From Daejeonella oryzae DSM 19973 (GTDB lineage: Bacteria > Bacteroidota > Bacteroidia > Sphingobacteriales > Sphingobacteriaceae), in contig NZ_AUHA01000003.1 in the NCBI RefSeq assembly GCF_000422945.1, positions 676,940 to 740,939 on the forward strand: a DNA stretch of 64,000 bases, in the 5' to 3' direction. The notes below the pieces were generated by a model. That model had not been told where the DNA came from and did not search any database. It saw only the letters and a program-made list of their open reading frames with translations. Positions 26,693 through 35,351 of this stretch are shown here, one piece after another. Position numbers and translations under genes: made by a program. Each line of letters starts with the position of its first letter. Within the stretch, counting starts at the first letter, position 1.

Positions 26693-27961
26693 CTAAATAA
26701 ACGACTCCATCGCAGCATAAACCCTTGATAGCTCCTGATCGTTAATGCAGTAAGGCGGCATTAGGTAAATGGTATTTCCTAATGGGCGAAGAATAATGCC
26801 TTGATCAATAAAATATGTATAAAGGCGGGTACTAAGTGAATGAAAATAAGAGTTTTGCTCTACCGTTTCAATATCCATAGCCAGTATGGTCCCTGTGCTT
26901 CGAAGGTTCTTTAGAATTTTGTGGCCCTGATTTCTCGTAACAAAATCAACATGGCTCGAGGCAATCCTCTGAATGTTCTGCTGGCATTCTTCTTTAATTA
27001 ACAAGTCAAAACTGGCTAATGCTGCTGAACATGCAACGGGATTTGCAGTATAGGAATGTCCGTGAAAAAAGGTTTTAGATCGATCATCAGATAAAAAAGC
27101 AGCATAGATTTCAGCGGTGCAGGTGGTTGCACCAAAAGCCATTGTACCGCCTGTAATGCCTTTAGATAAACAAATAATATCCGGCTTTCGGGTCAGGTGA
27201 CCGCATGCAAAATTCTTTCCGGTCCTTCCAAAACCTGTCATTACTTCATCGGCTATAGCAAGAATAGAATTTTCTGAACAGATTTCAAGAAGCTGGTCAA
27301 GAACTTCCGCTTCATACATGAGCATTCCGCCAGCCCCAAGAACCAAGGGCTCAAAGATGAATGCGGCAATTGTATTCCCGCTTTCGCTGATTTCTTTTTG
27401 CAAAATACTGATTGTAAGATTTTCATGTCCCTTTAATGGTAATGGAATATGGATAACTTCAAAAAGTAGTTCTGAAAAAGCGTCGGTAAAGCTGCCTCTG
27501 GCACTGGCCGACATAGCCCCAAAGGTGTCCCCATGATAAGCATGTTCAAAAGCAATGATTTTAGTTTTGGTAATACCTTTATTCCACCAGTATTGAATAG
27601 CCATTTTTATGGCTACTTCCGTAGCCGTAGAACCGTTATCGGAATAAAACACCCGGTTTTGATTTGAGGGCAGGATGCTGAGGAGACGTTCGGCAAGTTC
27701 AATGGCTGGTTGATGGGTAAAACCGGCAAATATCACATGCTCCAACGTATGTAACTGTTCGCTGATTTTCTGAGACATATAGGGGTGTGAATGCCCGTGG
27801 AGGTTTACCCACCAAGACGAAACGGCGTCAAGATATTTGTTCCCAGTATCGTCAAACAAATTGACCCCTTCACCCCGTACAATTGCTATTGGTGCGCCGC
27901 TTAGTTGGGCTTGCGTATATGGGTGCCAGATTACTTGCTGGTCTCTTTCTGAAAGTCTCAT
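26693..27961 (-). CDS. bioA: Adenosylmethionine-8-amino-7-oxononanoate aminotransferase
   Basis: This 422-residue class III PLP aminotransferase converts 8-amino-7-oxononanoate to 7,8-diaminononanoate using S-adenosylmethionine as amino donor, the second of the four biotin-ring steps encoded here. Diagnostic stretches are IWHPYTQAQ at the start, SSWWVNLHGHSHP, SDNGSTATEVAIKM, AYHGDTFGAMS, the PLP Asp in ADEVMTGFGRTG and the Schiff-base Lys in LSKGITGG. It is the last gene of the operon bioB-bioF-bioD-bioA and overlaps bioD by four bases. Confidence 0.97.
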   Translation of the reverse strand: MRLSERDQQVIWHPYTQAQLSGAPIAIVRGEGVNLFDDTGNKYLDAVSSWWVNLHGHSHPYMSQKISEQLHTLEHVIFAGFTHQPAIELAERLLSILPSNQNRVFYSDNGSTATEVAIKMAIQYWWNKGITKTKIIAFEHAYHGDTFGAMSASARGSFTDAFSELLFEVIHIPLPLKGHENLTISILQKEISESGNTIAAFIFEPLVLGAGGMLMYEAEVLDQLLEICSENSILAIADEVMTGFGRTGKNFACGHLTRKPDIICLSKGITGGTMAFGATTCTAEIYAAFLSDDRSKTFFHGHSYTANPVACSAALASFDLLIKEECQQNIQRIASSHVDFVTRNQGHKILKNLRSTGTILAMDIETVEQNSYFHSLSTRLYTYFIDQGIILRPLGNTIYLMPPYCINDQELSRVYAAMESFI

Positions 27962-28587
27962 GTTAAAATACTTTTTAATCCCGCTTTTAATTCCTGAGTA
28001 AGTCGGCTCACCGTATCTTTGTTGATCATTGTTTGTTTACCAATATTGGCCAGACAAGGCATCCCGGTATAATTCATAATAAATTCTTCAGAAGCTGGAT
28101 TTGGATTGCCGTTGAAAATGATACCAATGCAATGGATACCTTTGCTTTTTAATACCTCAACAGATAACAAGGTGTGATTGATACTGCCCAAATAATTCTC
28201 TGAAACAAGGATAAGCGGCAATCGCCACTGCTGTAATAAATCTATATTAAGTTGATTGTTGTTTAATGGCACCATTAAACCTCCTGCAAGTTCTATAATC
28301 AGGCTTTTCTTGGTTTGAGGAACTTCAAGTTTTTCCAATTCAATCAAAATTCCTTCTGCTTCTGCTGCCGCATGAGGTGACATTGGAGCTGATAAGCGGT
28401 AAGCCTCCGGATGGCAAACGGTTTTTTTATTGCTGATATGGTGCTTTATAAAATCGGTATCTGTACAATCAAGATTTCCGGCCTGTATCGGTTTCCAGTA
28501 ATCGGCTTCCAAAGCTTCAACCAAAATAGATGAGATAAACGTTTTACCGATTTCAGTTCCTATTCCAGCTACTACAAAATACTTCAT
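27958..28587 (-). CDS. bioD: Dethiobiotin synthetase
   Basis: This 209-residue ATP-dependent carboxylase closes the ureido ring of dethiobiotin from 7,8-diaminononanoate and CO2. The P-loop GIGTEIGKTF is at residues 8-17. YWKPIQAG, DTDFI, YRLSAPMSPHAAAEAEG and the switch ELAGGLMVPLN follow the BioD pattern. The length is usual. Four-base overlaps with bioF and bioA (ATGA) indicate translational coupling in one transcript. Confidence 0.96.
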   Translation of the reverse strand: MKYFVVAGIGTEIGKTFISSILVEALEADYWKPIQAGNLDCTDTDFIKHHISNKKTVCHPEAYRLSAPMSPHAAAEAEGILIELEKLEVPQTKKSLIIELAGGLMVPLNNNQLNIDLLQQWRLPLILVSENYLGSINHTLLSVEVLKSKGIHCIGIIFNGNPNPASEEFIMNYTGMPCLANIGKQTMINKDTVSRLTQELKAGLKSILT

Positions 28588-29732
28588 GCTAAAATCTCGT
28601 TCAATGTATTTTTTAAATTATCAACCTCTTTTAAACTATTGTGCATGTGCAAGCTGATCCGTAAACGTTCTTTACCCACTGGAACCGACGGACTGAGTAT
28701 AGCTCTCACATCAAAACCCCAGGCTTGCAGAGCCAATGAAATGCTGCGGGCACGTTCATTGCCGGGAATGATCAGGCTCTGTACCGGACTGGTGCTTTCT
28801 ATAAGATAAAAATCAGGATGTATAAAAAAATCACTTTTAAAATGACAAATGAGCTCATGCAGGTAACTGTTATCAAACTTTTCTGACAATAATTGATCAT
28901 AAGCACTTTCTATTGCCGTTAATGAGTGGGATGACAATGCGGTAGTAAAAATAAAACTTCGCGAGAAATTGATTAGATAGTTACGGAGAACTTCAGTTCC
29001 AACAACAACTGCACCATGACAACCGATGGCTTTGCCAAACGTATGGATTCTTGCAAATACCTCCGCTTCCAAACCCAATTCTGATACCAAACCTCTCCCC
29101 TGTCTCCCGAAAACGCCGGTGGCGTGAGCTTCATCAACAATCAGATTTGCTTTATATTCTTTGCAAAGATCAGAGATCAGTTTAAGCGGGGCAATGTCGC
29201 CATCCATGGAATACACAGATTCCACAGCCACAAATATCTGCCCGTTCTGGATCTTGCCAGAGGCATGTTGAAGCTTCTTCTCTAGATCGTAAGCATCATT
29301 GTGTGCAAAACGCAACCTGCTGGCATAACTTAATCTGCCGCCATCGATAATACTGGCATGGATCAACTCATCACAAACCAGAAAGTCATCTTTTTTTGCG
29401 ATACAAGAGAACAAGCCAAGATTTGCATCATAACCGGAATTAAACAACAAAGCCGCTTCGGCACGATGAAACCTGGCAAGTCTTTTTTCAAGATCTTCGG
29501 CCTGGGCCGTGTTACCAGATATTGAACGTGAACCGGTTGATCCCGAAAATCTTCCTGCTACATTAAAGGAATCTTTGACTTTCTGCTTTATTTTTGGGCA
29601 TCGGGCAAAGCTTAAGTAATCATTGGAACAAAAATCAATCAGATCTTTATTGATCTGTAACTGGCGGTACAATGCTTGATCTTTACGTTTGTTAAGATCA
29701 TCCTGCAAATATGTATTAATGGGCAGGCTCAT
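28584..29732 (-). CDS. bioF: 8-amino-7-oxononanoate synthase
   Basis: This 382-residue PLP-dependent alpha-oxoamine synthase condenses L-alanine with pimeloyl-ACP (or CoA) to start the biotin ring. Signatures: [63 protein letters not shown], and the Schiff-base Lys in [12 protein letters not shown]. It overlaps bioB by 17 bases and bioD by four. It is paralogous to the alpha-oxoamine synthase at 35352, but the biotin context and short N-terminus make BioF secure. Confidence 0.95.
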   Translation of the reverse strand: MSLPINTYLQDDLNKRKDQALYRQLQINKDLIDFCSNDYLSFARCPKIKQKVKDSFNVAGRFSGSTGSRSISGNTAQAEDLEKRLARFHRAEAALLFNSGYDANLGLFSCIAKKDDFLVCDELIHASIIDGGRLSYASRLRFAHNDAYDLEKKLQHASGKIQNGQIFVAVESVYSMDGDIAPLKLISDLCKEYKANLIVDEAHATGVFGRQGRGLVSELGLEAEVFARIHTFGKAIGCHGAVVVGTEVLRNYLINFSRSFIFTTALSSHSLTAIESAYDQLLSEKFDNSYLHELICHFKSDFFIHPDFYLIESTSPVQSLIIPGNERARSISLALQAWGFDVRAILSPSVPVGKERLRISLHMHNSLKEVDNLKNTLNEILA

Positions 29733-30669
29733 TCTTGAACGCTTTACGTGCTGTTAAGCCGAGAATTTCAAACATCTGCATATCATCGTTAAAAGAAGGG
29801 TTAGGAGTTGTCAATAATTTATCTCCTGCAAAAATAGAATTCGCACCCGCCATAAAACACAATGCCTGTTCGGCCATGCTCATTTCTAGCCTTCCGGCTG
29901 ATAAGCGAACAACTGTTTTTGGCATGATAATACGGGTTGTTGCTATCATGCGCACCATTTCCCAAACAGAAACCCGTTGCTGATTTTCAAGTGGTGTTCC
30001 TTTGATGGCCACTAATGCATTGATTGGAACCGACTCTGGATGATGAGGCAAATTGCAAAGCGTATGAAGCATTTCTATCCGGTCTTCTTCTGTTTCGCCC
30101 AAACCAATGATTCCACCTGAACAGACAGTCAAATTCGCTCGACGAACATTATGCAATGTCTGTAAACGGTCATCAAATGTCCTGGTGGTGATCACCTTGC
30201 TGTAATTCTCTTCGGATGTATCCAGATTATGATTATAAGCGTACAGACCTGCCTTTTTTAATTTAGTTGCCTGCTCAAATGTGAGCATACCTAATGTGCA
30301 GCAAACTTCCATATCAAGAGCATTTACTGCGGTTACCATTTCTATCACCCTGTCGAAATCTCGGTTGTTCCTTACTTCACGCCAGGCAGCTCCCATACAT
30401 AAACGTGAGGATCCGGCATTTTTTGCTTTTTGGGCGAGTTCCACCACTTCGCCAACTTTCATCATCGCATGAACTTCCACCCCGGTATGATAACGTGCCG
30501 CCTGTGGACAATATGCACAATCTTCTGAACAGCCGCCGGTCTTGATAGATATCAAACTGCTAATCTGAACTTCACTGTAATCACTGTTGTTTCGATGAAT
30601 TGTCGCGGCAGCATAAATAAGATCCAGCAGCGGTCGGTTATAAATTTCGGAAATTTCTTCTTTATTCAT
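29716..30669 (-). CDS. bioB: Biotin synthase
   Basis: This 317-residue radical SAM enzyme inserts sulfur into dethiobiotin. The 4Fe-4S cluster ligands are C47, C51 and C54 in [33 protein letters not shown] and [15 protein letters not shown] are as in BioB, and the Arg that contacts the 2Fe-2S cluster is in [10 protein letters not shown] chose the ATG at 30669 ([13 protein letters not shown]); the frame is open to 30801, but the extra 44 residues resemble no BioB N-terminus. It is the first gene of the operon. No bioC, bioH or bioG lies in this window, so the pimeloyl chain must be made elsewhere. Confidence 0.96.
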   Translation of the reverse strand: MNKEEISEIYNRPLLDLIYAAATIHRNNSDYSEVQISSLISIKTGGCSEDCAYCPQAARYHTGVEVHAMMKVGEVVELAQKAKNAGSSRLCMGAAWREVRNNRDFDRVIEMVTAVNALDMEVCCTLGMLTFEQATKLKKAGLYAYNHNLDTSEENYSKVITTRTFDDRLQTLHNVRRANLTVCSGGIIGLGETEEDRIEMLHTLCNLPHHPESVPINALVAIKGTPLENQQRVSVWEMVRMIATTRIIMPKTVVRLSAGRLEMSMAEQALCFMAGANSIFAGDKLLTTPNPSFNDDMQMFEILGLTARKAFKNEPAH

Positions 30670-31399
30670 AGTGCTTAAGAAATGTTCGCCGAAAATAATA
30701 AATATCCTCTGCACCTGCGGATACCACATGTAAAAACTGGCTGCAAAATGAATGATGTTCAACTGCAAATCAAGATGGATGCGAAACTGAAGAATTCTCA
30801 ATCATTTTACCAAGTTTTTGAAGAAGTTTGAATTCTTTTCTACGTTGAATTACACTGGCGGCTGTTTCACTTATATTTTTGCCCGGCAGTCAGAAGTTGC
30901 CAGACTTGTACAAATGATGAAATCTGATCGTTAAACAAAGAGTAGTGAAAAACCTCATAATTTTCATCGGAAATAATACCCTCCTCCCACTATTTTAACT
31001 TTATTTATTCCCGGTGATTATGTCTCGTATTTCACTTCTATAAACTGGCAAGGAATACCAGAGCCTTGGTCTAATTTCTATTTATTTTTAATTCGAAATT
31101 ATATATAGTCTGATAAAAACTTTAACACCTTTCTATCTCCGTGTTAATCACTATATAAATCAATCCCAAACTTTGGCTTTATAAAATTCAAAGTTATGGC
31201 AAATAATCCCGCAATATCCTACCTTCTCAACCAGAAATTTATTGGCACTTTCCACCCTCAAATAAAGCGAATACGAGTAAGCCCAAAAATCCGGACTCAT
31301 CTATTATTACGGTCTTTTATTCCATTGAAAAAGATAAAAAAGATGGAAGATAAAAGCTAACTGGTTTATCGCCTTTTCCTAAAATAAAAATATTTTTAA
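30670..31399. other. Intergenic region between the biotin operon and the mobilization genes
   Basis: It contains the upstream region of bioB (minus strand) and AT-rich DNA leading to the transfer-origin region. An ATG at 31196 opens a 54-codon frame (MANNPAISYLLNQKF... ending KKMEDKS) with no recognisable family or ribosome-binding site. No clear promoter, biotin-repressor operator or riboswitch was recognised. Confidence 0.4.
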
Positions 31400-31439
31400 T
31401 TACAAACCAAAGCTTTTGAATCGCAGTGGTAAGGTCAGT

Positions 31440-31545
31440 ATTTGCCCACGCGGGTGTGCAGCAAGATGTATTTTCGTATACGAAAATATCTTGCCAGCCT
31501 TGAGGCCGGTGACTTTGCTGCGGAACTTGCAAAGTCTGAAACTTT
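31440..31545. other. Putative origin of transfer (oriT) region
   Basis: Just upstream of the mobilization genes there is a cluster of dyad symmetries. CCCACGCGGG at 31445-31454 is followed by TATTTTCGTATACGAAAATA, a perfect 20-base palindrome flanked by AAGAT on the left and TCTT on the right. Next come GCCTTGAGGC and the pair GACTTTGC / GCAAAGTC around ten bases. A run of inverted repeats directly before relaxosome genes is the normal place and form of an oriT or of its relaxosome-protein sites. The nic site cannot be fixed. Confidence 0.55.
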
Positions 31546-31571
31546 CTTTTCGAGCCTTAAAGTAGATTTTT

Positions 31572-32009
31572 ATGCCTAGAAAAAAACTTACTAACCCGGA
31601 GGATATTTTAAGTAAACCTATTATCATCCGGGTAAATGAAGCCGTTTTTAAGCGGCTGCAAGTGTTGCAAAAAGAAAGTGACTGCAGTTCCGTTGGTGAG
31701 GTCGCCAGGAAGATCCTTTCCCGCGAAAAGATTAATTGCTTTTACCGCGATATATCTCTCAATGCTCCCATGGAAGAAATGGCACTAATCCGGAAAGAAT
31801 TAAAATCTATAGGCATTAATATCAACCAGCAAACCAAATACTTCCATACCAGTCAAAGTGAAGCAGAACGGGCCTTTTATACAAACAGAACTGCAAAACT
31901 TTACCAAACAATAGATGAAAAAGTTGAACAGTTGCTGACACTGATATTCCAACTGGCTGAAAAATGGTTGCAAAAATCTCAAGCGGTAAAAGCATCCGTG
32001 GAATCCTGA
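31572..32009 (+). CDS. Mobilization accessory (MobC-like, relaxosome) protein
   Basis: This is a 145-residue basic DNA-binding-type protein. The N-terminus (PIIIRVNEAVFKRLQVLQKESDCSSVGEVARKIL) resembles a ribbon-helix-helix, and the later EMALIRKELKSIGININQQTKYFH matches the conserved segment of plasmid mobilization proteins of the MobC/BmgB type. It should bind oriT and help load the relaxase. The 3' end overlaps the relaxase gene by 46 bases in another frame, which indicates translational coupling. Confidence 0.78.
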   Translation: MPRKKLTNPEDILSKPIIIRVNEAVFKRLQVLQKESDCSSVGEVARKILSREKINCFYRDISLNAPMEEMALIRKELKSIGININQQTKYFHTSQSEAERAFYTNRTAKLYQTIDEKVEQLLTLIFQLAEKWLQKSQAVKASVES

Positions 32010-33235
32010 AGTATAACGAAAATAAGGTAAACCTCGGAGAGGCCAGGTTAATTATGGCTAGTGGATTTGCTATGGACATAAACAAGATGAGTTTTGAAAA
32101 CAAGGCCCGGCGTTATGAAAGGCTGACCATGCTCAACGGAAGGGTCAAGACCAATGCCATGCATATCTCCCTCAATTTTGCCAATGAAGATAAACTCAGT
32201 GATGAAAAACTGCAGCAAATTGGCGCAGCTTACATGAACAAAATCGGGTTTGGAGATCAGCCCTATTTAATTTACAAACACCTGGATGCCGGTCATCCCC
32301 ACCTGCACATCGCTACTGTTATCATTAAACCGGACGGCAAAAGAATTGACATACACGGTATTGGCAGAACAATTTCTCAATCGGCAAGAAAGGAACTGGA
32401 GCTGGAGTATAAATTGGTTCTGGCTGATGGGAGGACTTCAAGTAATAGGTTAGGTATAAAAGGGGCAGATATTGAAAAGGCCATTTATGGAAAAGTACAC
32501 ACGAAAAGGGCAATTACTAATATTGTAAATGATGTGATCCGTACCTATAAATTTACTTCCCTCACCGAGTTCAATGCTATTTTGAAACAGTTTAATGTAG
32601 TTGCTGACCGGGGGAAAGAAGATACCATCATGTTTCACAAGAAAGGCTTGATTTATTCCGTCCTGGATAAAAAAGGCGATCAGATAGGCATTCCCATTAA
32701 GTCCAGTTCCATATATGGTAAGCCAACTTTAGCAAACCTGCAGCTGCAATTTGAAATGAATAAAGAATTAAGGAAGCCCTACCGGGATGATCTGAAAGAA
32801 AGAATAGACCAGGTATTAGGGAAATACAGCGAAATAACCAGAACTACATTTCAGGCAGAGCTGCAAAAGCAAAAGATTCATTCAGTATTCCGGCAAAACA
32901 ACCAAGGGTATATTTTCGGATTAACTTTTATCGACAACAAGAACAAAACAATATTTAACGGCAGTGACCTGGGGAAAAACTATAGTGCTAAAGTCATCAT
33001 GAAACGCTTTGGCAATATAGATAATCCGATTAAGCCTACGGTAAAAGTGTATCTGACAGAGCAGAAAAACACAAGTTATCTGGAGCATCAGAACTCTCTG
33101 AAACAATATTTAAAGCTTCCCGAGGAAACAGGGTATTTGAAAAGTTTATTAAACCATTCCGATCAGGATTCCAGCCCACAAGGGATGAATTTCAAAAAAA
33201 AGAAAAAGAAAAAAAGGTCAGGGATCTCAATTTAG
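31964..33235 (+). CDS. Relaxase / mobilization nuclease
   Basis: This 423-residue relaxase of the Bacteroidetes mobilization type would nick oriT and pilot the DNA strand during conjugation. It begins MVAKISSGKSIRGILKYNENKV; H67 is in AMHISLNF, and the metal-binding 3-His motif HPHLH is at residues 111-115. The catalytic tyrosine is probably in the N-terminal third (Y17 in LKYNE is a candidate). The middle and C-terminal parts are unrecognised, and the tail is lysine-rich (KKKKKKRS). The coupling-protein gene follows ten bases later. Confidence 0.88.
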   Translation: MVAKISSGKSIRGILKYNENKVNLGEARLIMASGFAMDINKMSFENKARRYERLTMLNGRVKTNAMHISLNFANEDKLSDEKLQQIGAAYMNKIGFGDQPYLIYKHLDAGHPHLHIATVIIKPDGKRIDIHGIGRTISQSARKELELEYKLVLADGRTSSNRLGIKGADIEKAIYGKVHTKRAITNIVNDVIRTYKFTSLTEFNAILKQFNVVADRGKEDTIMFHKKGLIYSVLDKKGDQIGIPIKSSSIYGKPTLANLQLQFEMNKELRKPYRDDLKERIDQVLGKYSEITRTTFQAELQKQKIHSVFRQNNQGYIFGLTFIDNKNKTIFNGSDLGKNYSAKVIMKRFGNIDNPIKPTVKVYLTEQKNTSYLEHQNSLKQYLKLPEETGYLKSLLNHSDQDSSPQGMNFKKKKKKKRSGISI

Positions 33236-33245
33236 CTATTATATC

Positions 33246-35228
33246 ATGAATACAGGAGAAGACGGTAATGGGCTTCGTAAGATCATTGACCTGACAAGGT
33301 TCATCAGCATATTGATATTAAGCATCCATTTTTATATATGCTGTTATCAAGTGTTTATACTTTGGGGCTTCACAGCAGAAATTACAGACCGAATTATTGG
33401 AACTATTGCAAAAACCGGTTTATTCAGCACCATTTTTAAGCCTAAATTGGCAGCTCTTTTATTCCTGATTATTTCATTACTGGGTATTAAAGGAAAGAAG
33501 GATGAACACATCAAGGTAAACATTATTCTGATTTACCTGATAGGAGGTTTTCTACTCTATTTTCTAAGTGAGTTATGCTTTTTTATGAATGCAGAAGACC
33601 GGACCCTGGCAGTTTGTTATATGCTTTTAACTTTAGCCGGATACCTGATGATTATTTCCGGGGGAGCTTATTTATCCCGTCTAATCAAGTTGAACCTGCA
33701 AAAAGACATTTTTAACGAGGATAACGAAACATTTCCTCAGGAAGAACGGCTATTGGAAAACGAATATTCTATAAATCTGCCTGCCCGATACAACTTGAAA
33801 GGAAAAATTCGTGAAAACTGGATCAATTTCATCAATCCATTCAGGGGAATGCTGGTTGCAGGAACACCCGGTGCCGGAAAGAGTTATTTTGTGATCCGCC
33901 ACATTATTGATCAGCATATTAAAAAAGGTTTTTGCATGTTCATTTATGACTTTAAATACGATGACCTTACAAAAATTGCCTACAACAAACTTCTTAAATA
34001 CGGATCAAACTATAAGGTAAAACCATCGTTTTACGTCATCAATTTTGATGACCTTAACCGGTCCCACCGGTGCAACCCATTGGACCCTGCTGGTATGAAC
34101 GACATTACCGATGCCACTGAAGCCTCCAGGACAATTATGCTGGGATTGAACCGACAGTGGATAAAGAAACAGGGTGATTTCTTTGTTGAATCGCCCATTA
34201 ATTTTTTAACGGCAATCATTTGGTACCTCCGCACCTATAAAAATGGGAAATATTGTACCCTCCCCCATGTAATCGAATTGATGCAGGCCGATTACGACCC
34301 CCTCTTTGCCATACTTCAAACACAGGAAGAAATAAAAGTGTTGATCAATCCTTTCGTATCCGCTTTTCAGAATAAAGCGAAGGAACAACTGGAAGGTCAA
34401 ATTGCCAGTGCCAAAATTGGCCTTGCAAGGCTATCCTCCCCGCAATTGTATTATGTTTTGTCAGGCAATGATTTTACGCTTGATGTGAACAATCCGAATG
34501 AACCTAAAATTGTCTGTATTGGCAATAATCCACAGAAACTGCAGATTTATGGGGCCGTTCTTTCCCTATACATTTCGCGGATGATTAAACTGGTAAACCG
34601 AAAGGATCAATTAAAAAGCAGTCTGATTTTTGACGAATTTCCTACGATATACTTCAATAATATCGACAGCCTCATCGCCACGGCAAGATCTAACAAAGTG
34701 GCCACAACTTTAGCAGTTCAGGATTTTAGCCAGCTCAAAAAGGATTACGGAACTGAGGAGGCCGATGTAATTACCGGTATCGTAGGAAATATCATCAGCG
34801 GGCAGGTAACGGGTGATACAGCCAGAAAGTTATCAGAAAATTTCGGCAAGATTCTCCAGGATCGGAATAGTATGACAATTAATAGTTCTGATACTTCGAC
34901 CACCAAATCTGTTCAACTGGATTATGCTGTTCCAGCATCTAAGATTGCCGCCTTATCCTCAGGTGAGTTTGTTGGGGTCGTAGCTGACAATCCGAATTGT
35001 AAAATTAAACTTAAAGTATTTCATTCTGAGATACAAAACAACCACAAGGAAATTGAAAAAGAAGAAAAACGGTATAAAAAAATGCCTGTCATCGAATTGG
35101 TTACAGCCGAATTAGTACAGGAAAATTACAAGAGAATTAAAGAGGATATTCAGGAATTAATAACCAGTGAACTTGCCTCACTACAAATAAATCCGAGTGG
35201 TGATGAAGAACAAACATTGTCGACCTAA
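33246..35228 (+). CDS. Conjugative coupling protein (VirD4/TraG family)
   Basis: This 660-residue inner-membrane ATPase links a relaxosome to a type IV secretion channel. N-terminal hydrophobic helices lie at about 19-40, 67-80, 92-112 and 121-142. The Walker A motif GTPGAGKS is at 206-213, and a Walker B-like LIFDEFPTIYF lies near residue 460, followed by IATARSNKVATTLAVQDFSQL with the Gln sensor. It completes a three-gene transfer module. No TraA-Q type pore genes follow, so the element would need a helper for transfer. Confidence 0.9.
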   Translation: MNTGEDGNGLRKIIDLTRFISILILSIHFYICCYQVFILWGFTAEITDRIIGTIAKTGLFSTIFKPKLAALLFLIISLLGIKGKKDEHIKVNIILIYLIGGFLLYFLSELCFFMNAEDRTLAVCYMLLTLAGYLMIISGGAYLSRLIKLNLQKDIFNEDNETFPQEERLLENEYSINLPARYNLKGKIRENWINFINPFRGMLVAGTPGAGKSYFVIRHIIDQHIKKGFCMFIYDFKYDDLTKIAYNKLLKYGSNYKVKPSFYVINFDDLNRSHRCNPLDPAGMNDITDATEASRTIMLGLNRQWIKKQGDFFVESPINFLTAIIWYLRTYKNGKYCTLPHVIELMQADYDPLFAILQTQEEIKVLINPFVSAFQNKAKEQLEGQIASAKIGLARLSSPQLYYVLSGNDFTLDVNNPNEPKIVCIGNNPQKLQIYGAVLSLYISRMIKLVNRKDQLKSSLIFDEFPTIYFNNIDSLIATARSNKVATTLAVQDFSQLKKDYGTEEADVITGIVGNIISGQVTGDTARKLSENFGKILQDRNSMTINSSDTSTTKSVQLDYAVPASKIAALSSGEFVGVVADNPNCKIKLKVFHSEIQNNHKEIEKEEKRYKKMPVIELVTAELVQENYKRIKEDIQELITSELASLQINPSGDEEQTLST

Positions 35229-35295
35229 GTTTATAAAATCAAATTATCCATTATTTAAATTCTGATGATTAAAATCTTAATGATAACTCATTGTT

Positions 35296-35340
35296 AAAAT
35301 AAATTCCTCCATGTCACCACCTTGTATTTAAAAGGAACTT
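35296..35340 (+). promoter_or_regulatory. Shared upstream element, copy 1
   Basis: AAAATAAATT, three bases, CCATGTCACCAC, nine bases, AAAAGGA. The same blocks with almost the same spacing occur at 58906-58947 before the GNAT gene. The element ends 11 bases before the oxoamine-synthase ATG and may be a binding site or promoter of a common regulator. Confidence 0.55.
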
Positions 35341-35351
35341 ATTTTTAATAT

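Noticed and set aside
31196..31360. 54-codon frame before oriT
   Set aside because: No ribosome-binding site, family or coupling to neighbours; mentioned only within the intergenic entry.
24492..35228. Self-transmissible conjugative element
   Set aside because: Only relaxase, accessory and coupling proteins are present; no mating-pore genes lie in the window, so mobilizable is the safer call.
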